DNA of 42,923 nt, from positions 418,413-461,335 of the forward strand of contig NW_003151754.1 of assembly GCF_000003605.2 (NCBI RefSeq), in the 5' to 3' direction. Made by a program: the position numbers and the translations under genes. The stretch comes from Saccoglossus kowalevskii. Lineage: Eukaryota > Hemichordata > Enteropneusta > Harrimaniidae. Shown here piece after piece: positions 11,601 to 26,600 of the stretch. Every line of letters starts with the position of its first letter. Within the stretch, counting starts at the first letter, position 1. The notes below the pieces were generated by a model, which was not told the origin of the DNA, did not search any database, and was given only the letters and a program-made list of their open reading frames with translations.

Positions 11601-14600
11601 TTACATGCTGAACAATTTTCTATAAATAGATATATTCTTGGTATGATTTTGAAATCTGACAAGTGTAGTTGCTCCAGTTGAATCTTCAGTTCCTAATGTT
11701 GTGCTTGTTCATAGACTGAGAAAGAAAAACAGCTAAGAAAACAGTATATGAAGGAAGAGAAGAAGTCTGCAAGGAAAGATGCTAGAATGGAAGAGAATGA
11801 TTTTATGGATGATTTTGACCCACAGCAGCTAAGATTACAGAGGTACGGTAGAATGATAATGTTTTGTGGATTTTGTGCATAAGTGTCATACTATGGCAAA
11901 TTGAACTTTATGTTAAACAAACGAACACATGAGACATATTTTTAGAATGTACATGTTAATTAATTTTGGGTTTTTTCCATGTGTTTGCAGCCTATTATCT
12001 TACACACATGTTATATCAGTGTTTGAAATTTCTCAAAATTATTGCATTCTTTGCTTTATTATCTTTGTGCCATTTATTCAATAATATCATTTATTAAAAT
12101 TGCATTTTCAAAATTTTAATTGAAGCATTACAAATTGTCAACAGTCTACTTGGCATGTATTTTCTCATTTGATAATGTAAAGATCATTTTGGCTCTGCAT
12201 CGATTTAAAAATATGAAAATGTTGGCAAAAAATGTAGTTGTTGTCCTTTTAGGGAGAGACACGTAACACAGCACATCATCCAAATACCATAACCTTGGGG
12301 GTGTAGCTACGTCACAGAACGTTCTACGTTGCTAAGACGTGTGCCGCTCTATTGTGTATTTCTGTGGGCTCTGCGTGAGCTGTTGTGGAACGTTGACCAA
12401 AGAGCCGGTGAAAACAGCTAAAGTCAAGGGAACAAACTCAACCTTGAAGTACATTAATTATTTGTAATTCTGAGCAACCAAATTTATATATGTTGCACAC
12501 ACTGGGGTTATCTTGTTACACTGTTCAGGAGAGTTTCAACAACTATTCCAAAGTACATTTTTTGAAAGTTATCAGCCTTTGTTTTTCACCGTGATGGTTG
12601 CTAAGCGGTGAAAATACCTGGATGTTCCCCCCAAGGATTTGCTTGATTAGAAGAGCAGACGTGTCCTAACTTTTATTCTTTGTTTATACATGCAGCTTAC
12701 TAATCTTGTGGTACTTTAATTTATATTGTACAGTGCCTCTTCTAAGCCAACAGGATACATCACAGAGATTGTTTGTGATAATTAAATTAGTTATGACTCA
12801 ATAGAAAATCATACATTGAAAAAGTTACCTTGAAAACAACTTTTCTTTTAGTTGAGGAATTTGCACATTTTATAAAAATAGAAGTCACATACAGTCTTGA
12901 TTTTTGGGATATTATTTTGACTTGAGATCAGTCTGTTAGAGGATGCACTGATACTATGGCATCTTTGTATACCATGGTGAATAGATTGTGGAAATAAACA
13001 TATTGATTATCAATGCAGTACACATCTCACAGATACAGTGACTTCCTGCTAAGGTGTTGGGAGGCAAACAATAAACGAGACTTATCAAGAGTTGTGGTTT
13101 ATCATAGATAGAAAGACTGGATAACTTTTGCTGCTCAGTTGGAAACCAGAGATCAGAATGATGTATTCTTCACATTGCAATGAGTTTTATAGGGCTTTAT
13201 CAGAGCAGTACCTGCCGAGAAACTTGTACAGTCATGAGTTGACACCTTGAGCCCAGCCACAGACACTGTTTCCCAGTATTTTTTAAGGAAATGACTGCTA
13301 AATGGCGATGACATCGACACTGTTTAAAAATCACCAGCCCTGATTGTCTCATACTGATGTTTTAACGACGAGCTAAATACATGAAGCAATTAATTGTAAA
13401 ATTTGTTTTTTCCAAAGCTACTGGAAGCCATCAAGTTATCCGCGACTTAGCTAATATCGTGACTTTAATACTGCAGTGTGGCAAGGGGTCACTATATACG
13501 CAAGAACATTCAATATACTGTAAAATACTTTATTTTAGCTGGAATTTATTTTGTTTTGTATGACATTTATTTTCACTGATTTTAGAGTTGAAGGTAAAAT
13601 GTACAAAAAAAAGGTGTATTCGCTGGATTTTATTTTCACTGAATCATTCCTTCAGCGAAAATATTGAAACTTAATTGCAAGTGAAAATAAAGTATTTTAC
13701 AGTAACAACCAAGGAGGAACTGTGCACAAACATCTTTCTGTTTCACAGAATCATATCATCACATTTGCTTATCTTTATTTCTTTGTATTTTTTTCTATTT
13801 TTCGCAGAGAAAGGTCTTTACAAGATGCGGGTAAATCAACACTCTTCTCTCGTCCCCGGGTACACGTACCACAACAAGAGCACTATCCAAATGTTTATGA
13901 CTCAATGATAGAAGCACGTCTTTCATCATCGTTTATTGGCGGCACTAAGGTCAGTTTAATTAATCATTAATCTCATTTCCTATATTAAGTATACACATAC
14001 TGACAAACTGACATAACTAAAAATCAATGAATGTTTGCTTTGTATTGTATTGTCTCAGCTCATTCATAGAGGGCGCTATTTTGATGATTTCTTATGATTG
14101 TCATCTTTTGAAGTTTTTTCTGTCCATATTTTGGCACAAGATTTTGCGTATTATTACATTCATCTCTAATTTCTTTTGGATCAAAAGTAATTTCCATTTG
14201 ACTTGATATAAATTTTTGGAAATATGGAAAACTACATTTTAGTTTATTCTTTGAATGGTGACAAAAGTTGCCAATCAAAGGATGAAAAAAAAACACTGTT
14301 TATTGTCTCATTACTCATAACACATATATGGTAACCCTTAGATTAGTTTCAGTACATATTATAACGTCATTTGAGGACTCGCTATCTTGGTTTATTTCAG
14401 ATGAGCCTGCCTATTGGTTTTGAAAAGCAGAGTAATAAAATTTACGAAGAAGTTAACATTCCTCCATCTGAACCTGCTCCGGTACACATCGGCAAGAAAA
14501 AAATATTGATAAGTGATTTAGATGAGGTTTGTGAAGATTAATTCATACTGATGCACAATGGATGGGAAAACATCTGTCCTTTCATCGTTGTCTGTGTTGT

Positions 14601-17600
14601 CAAAACACTGTAATCAAATTTTCCTGGTGATAACTTAATTCATTATTGGCATTCTTTTAATATGTTTGTATCCTCAGTTTTTAAGATTCTCAACATTGCT
14701 ATCGATGTATAAACATGTATTAAAATTATATCATCTATTATTTTATGTTTAAATTTAATGTTCATTTAATTTCACAGATTAGTCAGTTAGCTTTTAAAGG
14801 AATGAAATCTTTGAATCGCATCCAGTCAGTCGTCTTTGAAACAGCATATCTCACAAACGAGAACCTTTTGATCTCGGCGCCGACTGGTGCTGGTAAAACC
14901 AATATAGCTATGTTGGCAATACTACATGAAATCAAACAACATTTACAGCAAGGTGTGATCAAGAAAGATGAATTCAAGGTGAGGAATATTAGACTCAACT
15001 GAGATATGTCAGGGAAATTTCTGTATTTCTGTGCACTTTTCAGTTGTCAACTCTAAACTTAATAGTGTGTTTGCGTTGATGAAATTTTGCGAATTTCGCT
15101 GTGACTCCTTTTACGCAATGTACCAATAAACATACGATTCACTGCAGTAATAATGGTACACGAGGAAACTAACTGTGGCGATGGACAACAAGTTGCCTGA
15201 AAAGCTGTCATGATGTTTTTTTCAGGTGACATTATCTAATGCATCTTGGCGACTCGTGAGAAAATGTATGCATTGTCAGGTGTCTTTTCTCATAAATTAA
15301 CTCATGTAAACCGGTATTTTAGTACTTCGGTAAATAATTCTTTTCTCAAAAATTTTATGATTTTCAAGACTTCTGAAATATGAAAAAATGTGTCTCTTTA
15401 GAATAGATTGGGAAATAACATATTATCATAATCAAACAAATCTTTTAATATTGTTCTGTTATTCTAATGTAATTTAATACTTTTCTTACACTCGACCTTC
15501 ATGTATAGAGGTATTTTATACCTGAAGTTATCGGGTTTAAATAAATATTAAATCATATCGACTAAAAAAAAAAATTGCTTCTACTAGATTCTGCCATAAA
15601 TTCGCCCATCTGAAAAATTGCCTTGGCCGATTTCACGGCTGGTGGGCCCTTATTTGGGGTTTAAAATTTCAAAAAAATGATCATCAAATATCCCAAACCC
15701 AAACCAAATGAAACTATTGCAGAAGTTAATTCTTGCTGAATTAAAAAGTAGACCCCCTTTCATTACAGTGTCATCCAACGCATCTTTCTTAAAAAAAAAT
15801 CACATTAACGAACCTTGTGTGTCAAATGCTATTATTATTTTTTTCATTTTATTAGTAACGAAAGTATATTCTAAAAGAAGTTTCAAATAAAAACGAACAC
15901 AACTGCATTAGCAAATGATTGCGGTAGCGCAATCCGGTTATGCTGCGTTTCACAATTGTTGATTATTACTTAGTAATGATTATAATAACGTGCAAACAAT
16001 GCATTCGTTGAATTTCAACTTATTTCATTGTAAGCAAATGATTCCGGTTGCATTTTAAAGGCTCGATGCTGTAGATATAAATATCCGCCATGTTTTGACC
16101 TGGGACGATGTTCCTATACCTGACAGGTGAAATCACTAATTAACCAATCAAAATGATGGATGATGCCAACGTGTTCAAATTACCATAGCTCATTTAAATA
16201 TGTTAATGTTATTGAACGCAGCATGGAAGAGATTTGCCGATGGTGTTGTACAATCTTTTGGCTTGGATTTTGATGGGAAAGTGGCATGATTTGTATTTAA
16301 ATAAAAAAAATTACTTGTTTTCAAAAGATAAACTGAGCATTTGAAGAATAATTTAATATTGTTTACAGTGATAACAGTTCATTGTCGAAACAAAGCTTAT
16401 ACCAATTCACCCTAGTTGCAATAAACATCATACTCTTGAATAGGCATCAATGACTAAGGTGAAACTTTTAGGCATCAGGAAAGATTAAAATAACACATTA
16501 AAAAACTGCTGAAAAATCGCCCTGGACGATTTCTTGGTTCTAATTTATTTTTTTTTAAACCCAAACTGCCGTTTAACAACCCAGGACAAATTTACGGCAG
16601 AATCCGGTATATACAATCATATAGAAGTATGATTTCAGGGTACAGCGTAAGTCTGGCTATGAAGAAATGGCACTTGTAACATAGTGATATGTGAGTGAGT
16701 AGGGGAGCTATGTGGAGTATCTTTCCTCCGTGATAGCCTTGTAAAGTTTGACTCAAGTTATTTATTAATGTTTTATATATTATCAGATCATCTACGTAGC
16801 ACCAATGAAAGCATTAGCTGCTGAGATGGTCAGAAACTTTGGTGGTAGACTTGCACCATTAGGTATCGCCGTGAAAGAACTGACTGGTGACATGCAGCTG
16901 ACGAAATCGGAAATACAGAAAACACAGGTATGTCCATGTGGACATGTTTACAAACAATATATGCGCTTCAGTTCCATATCAATGTTATTGACTTCTGTGT
17001 AAGTCCCACAGTTTGTGTATGTTGGCATGTTACACTGGCTGTACAGCAGTGTGCCATGCAATTCAGGTTGGAGATAATATCACTCCAAAAAAATGTCTCT
17101 GTTGTGTTGAAAAATAAATAATATTTTGTATATGAGTATCATGTTCATATTATTTTAACTGCAAAAATGCTAATCTTGTATTTCATACAAAACTAATATG
17201 TATTATTTAAATTAATAAAATAAATAAAACAATTTAATTTTTCATTTTTCTGTAAAATTTTTTTTTGCCAGATGTTAGTGACGACCCCAGAGAAATGGGA
17301 CGTGGTGACTCGTAAAAGTACTGGTGATGTGGCTTTGACGCAGTTAGTCAAATTATTGATTATAGATGAAGTGCATCTATTGCATGAAGACAGAGGTGCG
17401 GTTATTGAATGTTTAGTTGCAAGGACTTTAAGACAGGTGAGAAGAGGGATTTAACATGTGTAGTGGATAGTTGTCTGGTTCATGAATGTGATGGTCTTGG
17501 TTTAACTGTATCGTAGTTTAGATGAATGAATGAAGTAAAGGCTTTTGTTATTCCACCCTTGAACTGCCAAAGTTAAAATGGAATCCCTACATTAAGTTGC

Positions 17601-20600
17601 GCAAGCTTGTTGACAGCTGGGGAGAGAGTTTGTATACAAATAAAGATTGTACATGGCTGTTGGTTCTGAAGACACAAATTGAAATGTTGTATTTTACACT
17701 TTATAATTTGTGTATTAAATATGAATTTCCTTTTTGACATATCATAAATTACATAACTATAGTTAGATCACTATATCAATGTATGATTTATCCATCAAAT
17801 AATATTCTAGAGCAATAGATATAATACCGGTAGGTACGAGAACAACTGCTGTGATGGTACATATTCACTCAAACAAACTTTATACTTAATTAATTAAGAT
17901 AATTTTTTATTTAATACAACCATATTGAAATAAATTCAATTTAGGTGAATACAAATGTAATAAAGGTATAACAAACTATTCTAAAAAACTAAAACTATAC
18001 TTATCATAAAGATACAGTAAAGAAATATTAATGGTATTTGAAGATAAAAATTAAAATATTACATTTCCATGAGTTTTTAACATTGATATTGTTTTTTTGT
18101 CGTATATGCTGTTATTATGTATTTAATTAATTCTTTTATCAATGGTCTGCTCTCAGCATTTAAAATGTAAACAAGTTTTTCTGTATTATTTGCTTGAACA
18201 AAATTTTCAATTGATTCTGAAAATGTTGTGTATAATCTTATATAATAATACTTTATTTATAGGTTGAGTCCTCACAGAGTATGATACGCATCGTTGGTCT
18301 GTCAGCAACGTTGCCGAATTACTTAGATGTAGCCAAGTTTCTACATGTTAGTCCGTACTTGGGATTGTTCTTCTTTGATGGTCGTTTCCGTCCTGTACCG
18401 CTTGGGACAACGTTTGTCGGGGTGAAGACGTTGAATCGTATGCAGCAGATGCAGGATATTGATCAAGTCTGTTACGACAAAGCGGTAGATATGGTAGAGA
18501 AGGGACATCAGGTAAATATTTGCTATTATAATATATTCCAATTTATTTTAGATTGTATGTCATAAAATAAAACTACTTCTCCACACCACTTTTGATGTTT
18601 CCAAATTACAAATGTCTATTATTATATTATTCTCTAATTATGCCCCTTCCTTTCCTGCTGTAGATGAAGCGCTCTTTTGCCGCACAAATGGATGCAAAAA
18701 TAAACAAAAGTAATGGCATTCATTGATAGCTTCATTTCGTTGTGGTGTTGTTTGTCATTTAAAACATAGAAAATCTCTTAAAAACAGTTATAGGTTAGCG
18801 ACTACACAACAGAACAATAATGAAGTTGTTAATGGCATTTCTTTTGCCACCTACATCATAGATGCACCTTGTTGCCACATGGCTTCATTTACATGTATTG
18901 GAAATTGATCAATTTCCTATCTCATACTTCAATTGATCCACCAAGTGTAAGTCACGTGACAGTGAATATGGACCATTTGTTGATTTTCTGTGTCACATAG
19001 TATTTTTGTATGAATACATCATAATTATCCACAATTTTGTCGTCCTTGTTCAGAGATGTTTTTTTTATAACAGAAAGTATTTATTTGATTATCACAAAAA
19101 ATGTTAGCAGGTCAATGGTTGACTTTAATAAAATAAGAAGTGATGAAAATATGCAGTCAATTTGTACAAACTTAAGACATTGAAATTGTGCATCATGCTG
19201 GAACTTTGGACAAGCCTGCATCACTACTGGCCTAATCGAACAACTTATTATATGCGCTCAAAACTTGTAGATACATTAATTTTGATGCAAGTTTATGTAT
19301 ATTCTGTTTCTAGGTCATGGTATTTGTTCATGCTCGTAATGCAACAGTCCGCACTGCGATGAAACTAAGAGAAATCTCAAAGAATTCTGGGGAATCGGGT
19401 TTATTTGCTGCTCGGCAAAACTCTCAGTATGGACACGCTGAGAAACAGGTACTGATATTGATTAATAAATAAAGATTAGTTCAAGTGCTTGCAAATTAAG
19501 AAATACATCATATTAAAAAACAGTGCATTCACTGCACAAATGTCTGGCATTGTAAGAATTGTGTACTGCTGAATAGTGGATAATATTATTACTCAAAATA
19601 AAAATATTGTAAACATAATGCATACACAATAACATGTCAATCACCCAGAACATCTACAAGGTACTAACTTTATTTACTCTGTTGTTTTTGCTTTGAGTTA
19701 CATCATGCCTACAAAATGAACAATCAGATTTTAAGGGAAACCAGATCATAATATAGAAAAAGTCATGAGCTGAAAGCACTTTAAAGTGTCCCAGTCACCA
19801 CACTGTTTGTATGTGTGATACAGTAAATGCATTAATTATTTATTATTTTACTATTTTTGCCGATAAGTGAAATTGGCAAATTAAAATCCCACATGAAAAT
19901 GTCAGATTTCAACATATTATTTCACTGACAAATCTGTGAAACTAAAAACCAGTGGAAATTAATGCTTTTACAATATCAGTTGATGTAACATACATTAACT
20001 TTAAATATGTGACAACTGTGGTAGGACACAGTCCTAGAGGGACTGTGGGTAGGAGGAGATTTTAAAACTGGAACAAAGCTTAAATTCATTGATAATAAGT
20101 GGAATTAATTTTACTTTTGATAGGTACAAAGATCTCCAAATAAGCAACTCCGAGAGATGTTTCCCGACGGCTTCGCCATTCATCATGCTGGTATGCTTCG
20201 ACAAGATAGAAATCTCGTAGAGCGATTGTTCTCTGATGGACTCATCAAGGTTCTAGTTTGCACAGCTACGCTGGCCTGGGGAGTAAACTTACCGGCTCAT
20301 GCTGTGATTATCAAGGTATGAAAATCCCCTAGATTAGTGTATGTGTGATTTGCAAGGTTTGAAGACCCCCTAGATTAGTGCAGGTGTGATTTTCAAGGTA
20401 TGAAAACCCCCTAGATTAGTGTATATTTGATTATCAAGGTATGAAAACCCCCTAGATTGGTATATGTGTGATTGACAAGATATGAAAACCCTCTAAATTA
20501 GTTCAGGTGTGATTGGCAAGGGCTTATCTACGTGATTCATTCCAATTCCTTATAAAATTTACTGTCAGGAGGGTTATTCTATTTTTAAATTATACGCACA

Positions 20601-23600
20601 AAATAAATTTGCTGCCATATTGGCAGACAAGATACAACACTCATGTGTGACTCACAGTAAGCATATTGAACACACACGCTCAATTTGCCAGACTTTTGTG
20701 ACTTACGTCTCATACATACTAGCTGTCTGAGTTAAACGTTCACAACCAGCTGACTTTAAAACATGTTTTATTGCTTCTTCAGGGAACTCAACTGTATGAT
20801 GCACACAAAGGTGCTTTTGTAGATCTTGGAATCCTGGACGTAATGCAGATATTTGGCCGTGCTGGAAGACCACAGTTTGATAGTTATGGACAGGGTACTA
20901 TTATCACCACTCACGATAAACTCAGCCATTATTTATCACTGATGACTCGACAGAACCCTATTGAAAGTCAGTTTACACGTACACTCGCTGATAATCTCAA
21001 TGCAGAGGTAAGTGATGTCATATCCTGCTACTGGTGCATTCTGGTCATTATTTGACAGAACAGTTTCCCACATAAACAAACAAACAAAGGAATAAATAAA
21101 TAAATAAAAAGAACCTCATTGAGTCAATTGCACTAGCTGATAAACTGGCAGGGATCTTGTTTTTTTTGTTTTTTTTTATGCGGTATCTTGCACACGCTCT
21201 GTCAGTTGCCATTCAAATTTGGCACATACATTTATTTTATACATGTTAGGATGCATGTCCATGACAATTTGTTTCAAAATCTGGTCAAGGATGGCCGATT
21301 GACAACCATCTGACTTTTTGGCCTTACTACTATATTTCCTCAATTTATGTACCATTTTCATTCACATACATCATACGTATCAGTGTGTTTCATAATCAGA
21401 TCAAAGATGGCAGAATAACGACTGTTTTTATTTTTGGCCATATTACTACTACAGGGAACACATGTTTTGATGTAAATAAACAATCTGTTGTATACGCCAC
21501 TTGGAACTCAAGTTTCAAGGACACGCTCGTGACAACCCCTCCGCTTTAATATGACGAGCACAAAAGAGAACTTTCAAAAATTTAATGGGGACTGTGTCAT
21601 TTTCAATGACTTGTATTTTAAATAATTCATGTTTTCTTGTATCCTGTTTTCAGATCTCTCTTGGAACAGTGACAAACATTGAGGAGGCAGTCAAGTGGTT
21701 AAGTTATACTTATTTCTTTGTGAGAATGCGTCTCAATCCACTGGTTTATGGCATTGACTACAAGAAAATACAGGTCAGTTTGCAACGGTCGTTTTTCAGA
21801 TACAATGTTCAGTTCACAATCACATTTGATTGCTAATTATAAATTACTAAATGCTTTGTGTGCTTTCTGCACCAACAGCGGCTATGTCATCTTTTCTGGA
21901 AATCTCTCATTGCATATCAATTTTGCAGGAGGATCCCACTTTAGAACAGCACCGTACAAACCTAATCACAACTGCAGCCAGAGCCCTTGATAAAGCTAAG
22001 ATGGTGAGATTTGATGAACGAACAGGGTATCTACATGCCACAGACCTTGGACGTACTGCTAGTCACTTCTATATCAAATACAATACCATTGAAATATTCA
22101 ACGAGTTATTTAAACCATATATGACTAGAGAGGAGATATTCTCCATGATATCCAAAGCGGAAGAATTTGATCAAATTAAGGTAAAGTATGCATGTCTTTT
22201 CACCACCTTTGTTAATTTTTGTCTCCTTCCACCAAATTGTTCTGTTTGATTTCTGCTTTCCATTATAATTTGTTTCCCTAAACTTTTGTTCAATTTTTGT
22301 AATCAAAATCAGATTCTGTCAATTTTATCTAAAATTAATTTGAAATTTGAAAATGACAGAAAACGTGCATAAATTGTTACCCACATTTTTTTGTTCCTAC
22401 AGAGGGCCCAATGAAAATTACTTTATTGTATATTCGCCTACCCTCTTTAAATAAAGTGTTAAATAAATAAAATTTTGCGAAAAAAATAAATAATTTGCTC
22501 ATGACATTGTAATTCTACATTGTCTAGGTTCGTGAAGATGAACTATCGGAACTAGAAGCACATGAAGAATTTGACTGTGTAATGCGAGCTGCTGGGGGTG
22601 TTGAAAATGGTTATGGTAAAGTCAATATTTTACTACAAACTTACATATCAAAAGGAAAACTGGACAGTTTCTCGCTGGTCTCTGATATGGCGTTTACGGC
22701 ACAGGTAAGTATCTACCACTTCATTCCAGTGTGTCCAAGAATAAAACTACTAAAACAATATGTTGAGATTTATAATTTTGGAATTATAAGTTTTAGTTTC
22801 TTCTTTTAATTTTTGTCTCACCTTTCCATGTATCCTTTGGGATTAATTTCTCACACACACCAAACAGCAATACCTGATATCATACATATGCAAGATGATC
22901 TCTTTTATGATTCATTCAAATATGGCGGACTGGTGGCCATTTTGGCTTATAAATCACTAAATGCAGTACATCAATAAAATGTCTGCCAACGTGATGACTG
23001 CTTTTTCATTTACACTTTGATTATATTAAAATTTGCTGGTGTAAAATATTTTCATAAATTTGTACAGCATTGCTGACTGGTGACCATTGCATCTAAGGTT
23101 TATCCAGTATGTCATGGAATGCATATCAATACCAAACTTTAGTTGTCACGGCGATAATTCAGCAGTTTATTAGCTGATGACCTTCAATCTTGCTTTGTAA
23201 GGGACAATTGACTTTTGACCTCTCTACACGTTCACTTTTTACAGAACGCTGGTCGTATAGTTCGAGCTCTCTTTGACATTGCCATTCGGAAAGGTTGGCC
23301 AGTGATGGCTGCTTTGACTTTACAGTTAAGTAAGACTGTAGATAAGAGACAATGGGACTTTGAGAATCCACTAAGACAGTTTGGAACATTAAGTAATGAT
23401 ATCTATAGCAAGCTGGAACATAAGAAACTGACGATAGATAAACTAAGGGAAATGAAAAAAGACGAAATTGGTAAGTTTATAAAATGTCTGATATTACTAT
23501 GATGAATAGATAAGACGAATTTGATGTTTGAAAATTGTTATTGTGATTTTATTGTGATTCTGTTGTGAAAAATAGGTGAATACACACATTTCCATGAAAA

Positions 23601-26600
23601 CAGATTTGTATTTATCAAGAAATAATTATTATGACTGATCGGTGTTATAACAATCACTATTGAAGATGTATTCAAGGTTTTTTGGTGTTTTGGGAGAATT
23701 ATGCATTTTTTATGCATAATTATGCATTATTTTGCATTATGCAAATAATTATGCATTATAATTATGCATTATTTATATTTATTATTATAATTATGCAAAT
23801 AATTATGCATTATTTTGGGAGAAGTATGTACTAAATTTCAACAATTTTAACCCTCAACATTTTACCTGTTTTTATTGATTTTTTAAAAACTGTTTTTAAG
23901 ATTTTTCTCTTGGCTATTCTTAATCAAAATTTTGGAGAAATTCTAAATATTGATGTAGGTTAAAATAAAAAAATGTATGAATGGTAACTGGGGTTGACTG
24001 GGGTTTAACTCTGTTAAAATTTCATTTGCTAAATTTGTGAATTATGTTGCAATGTGCATGGATTTACAAGATTTACGTTTCTGAATTACTGTGAATGGAA
24101 AAATCATAAAACATTTTCACATTTTCATAATATGAGGATATTACGAGGATACTGCAATGTATGCAGGAAGACGGTACAGCAGGAGTATCAACTGACGAGC
24201 AGCAGACGTCGATGCAACCGCATACTGTCTGAGTGCATACTTTGCAGTATCTTTCTAATAACCTTATTATTATACATCTTTTCCTCCCAGGAATACATCA
24301 TTAGAATGTCGAAATCCAAAACGTTTAGAACACAATCATTCCATATTTGGAATTTGCGTTTCGTAATATGGTAGGATGAAAATACCCAGTACAATACTGC
24401 AAAATTACAGCACACTGTAACTTACGGAGTTACGGTGACAGATGTATAATAATATCCTGTATGTCACCCAAAATAATACCAATAAATATAACTTGTCACA
24501 AATTTGTATCAATTGATATTTTTTTCTCTATATTACTTTCTATTTTATTGTAATTTTTGACTAGTATTGTCAACCATGTATATTATTTTCTTATTCTGTG
24601 TCAGAATCTAGTTATGAAATCTGAATATTAAGCTACCTGTAACTCCAGCCTTGTCAGTGAAATGATTAATCTGTTTGAATTGCAATCTACAGGTCACATG
24701 ATACATCACGTTCGGATGGGTGAAAAGGTCAAACTGAATGTTCATCAGTTTCCAGCACTTTCTTTGGAAGCCTCAATTCAGCCAATCACAAGGACTGTTT
24801 TAAGAGTACGTCTGACGGTGACCCCTGAATTCAATTGGAATGATCGTGTACATGGCGGTACTTCAGAACCGTGGTGGGTCTGGGTGGAAGATCCCGAAAA
24901 TAATCATATTTATCATTCAGAATATTTTTTACTTCACAAGAAGCAGGTAAGCTATGAAAATAATCAAATTTAACTTTTCTTATTTTTCATTGGATGCAGA
25001 AATTAATGTAGAGTATAACAAAAATAGAATCTTGTTATTGAATGTAAATGCATGTACTTGCTCAAAACTCATAATATTATGTTTTTCACTCGCACATTTT
25101 GGAATGGGTAATTATGGCTACAAATACATAAATAATAGTATGAGGTTATTACAAGGATACTGCAAAGTATACACGAAGACAGTACAACGAGAGTATCGAC
25201 CGACACGCAGCGGAGGCCGATGCGACCACATACTGTCCTTATAATATTCTTATTATTATACATCTTTTTCTCCCAAAGAGATACATCATGTGAATGCCGA
25301 AATACAAAAAGTTTAGAACAGATTGACCAAACTTCTTTCTGTGGAGTCTGGTCAAACCCTGGGGGCTGCCATGTTTGTTTTTATTATTAGAGGACACTTA
25401 TACGCATAATGGTTCCATATTTAGAATTTGCATTTCCTTATGTGGTAGGATGTAAATACCCAGTGCAATACCGAAAAATTACGGCACGCTGTAACTTATG
25501 GCGTCAGATGACAGATGTATAATATTAATTTATTACAAGAATAGCTCAAAGTATGCCTCGGCCGGGGATCACTACAGCGATACAATTTCCTTGAGTATAA
25601 TTTGTGGTATTCTCACAAAGTATGCACAAGTACACTGTCTTTGATTGTAATATAGCGATGCAATTTTTCCAAATGCAATCAGTTGCTGTTACATTCTTGT
25701 ATTTCTTGATCTACAAAAGTAATGCTGTTTTTGTGTGGAAATCATTGTGATTTGTTGTCCAAAAGACCAGTCAAATGCTCACTGCTACAAAATTAGTGAT
25801 GACTTGCAGAATTCATTAAAATGTGTTTCTTGTAAAACTAAATCATTTTTTTTATAATAATTTGTTACTGGCAATGTATCATCCTGATTTTTTAAATAGG
25901 GAACAATCAACTGGCAGGGGCTGTGTAAACATATTTATTATTTTTATGCTACAAGGTATATGCGAGAGAGCCTCAGGAATTAGTATTTACAATACCGCTA
26001 TTTGAACCACTACCATCACAGTATTAACTGGCAGGGGCTATGTCATTATCTTCATATTTTATTCTCTCTACTAGGTATATGCCAGAGAACCTTAGGAATT
26101 AGTATTTACAATCTCGATATTTGAACCACTGCCGTCAAAGTATTAACTGGCAGGGACTATGTCATTATCTTTGTGTATTTTTTCTCTCTACTAGGTATAT
26201 GTGAGAGAGCCTCAGGAATTAGTATTTACAATCCCGCTATTTGAACCACTACCATCACAGTATTAACTGGCAGGGGCTATGTATTATCTTCATATTTTAT
26301 TCTCTCTACTAGGTATATGCGAGAGAACCTCAGGAATTAGTATTTACAATCCCGATATTTGAACCACTGCCGTCACAGTATTACGTCAGAGCTATATCTG
26401 ATAGATGGCTGGGAGCTGAAAGCGTATGTGCTATATCATTTCAACATCTCATATTACCAGAAAAACATCCACCCCACACAGGTGAGCATATTGTTATCTG
26501 TCTGATATCTGTGCTTGTACTGTATATATTAATAACCCCTTGATCCATTGAATGCTTGAGTAAACTTACTTCACCTTTCACAAAATAAACCCTAAAAATA

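Noticed and set aside
20304..20522. CRISPR-like array
   Set aside because: Units are contiguous tandem repeats without unique spacers, in a eukaryotic intron. The same applies to the 35-, 43- and 61-bp arrays.
25956..26027. Duplicated exon 20 copies as mutually exclusive alternative exons
   Set aside because: No donor follows the copies and each ends in a stop in the ASCC3 frame, so they cannot replace the real exon.
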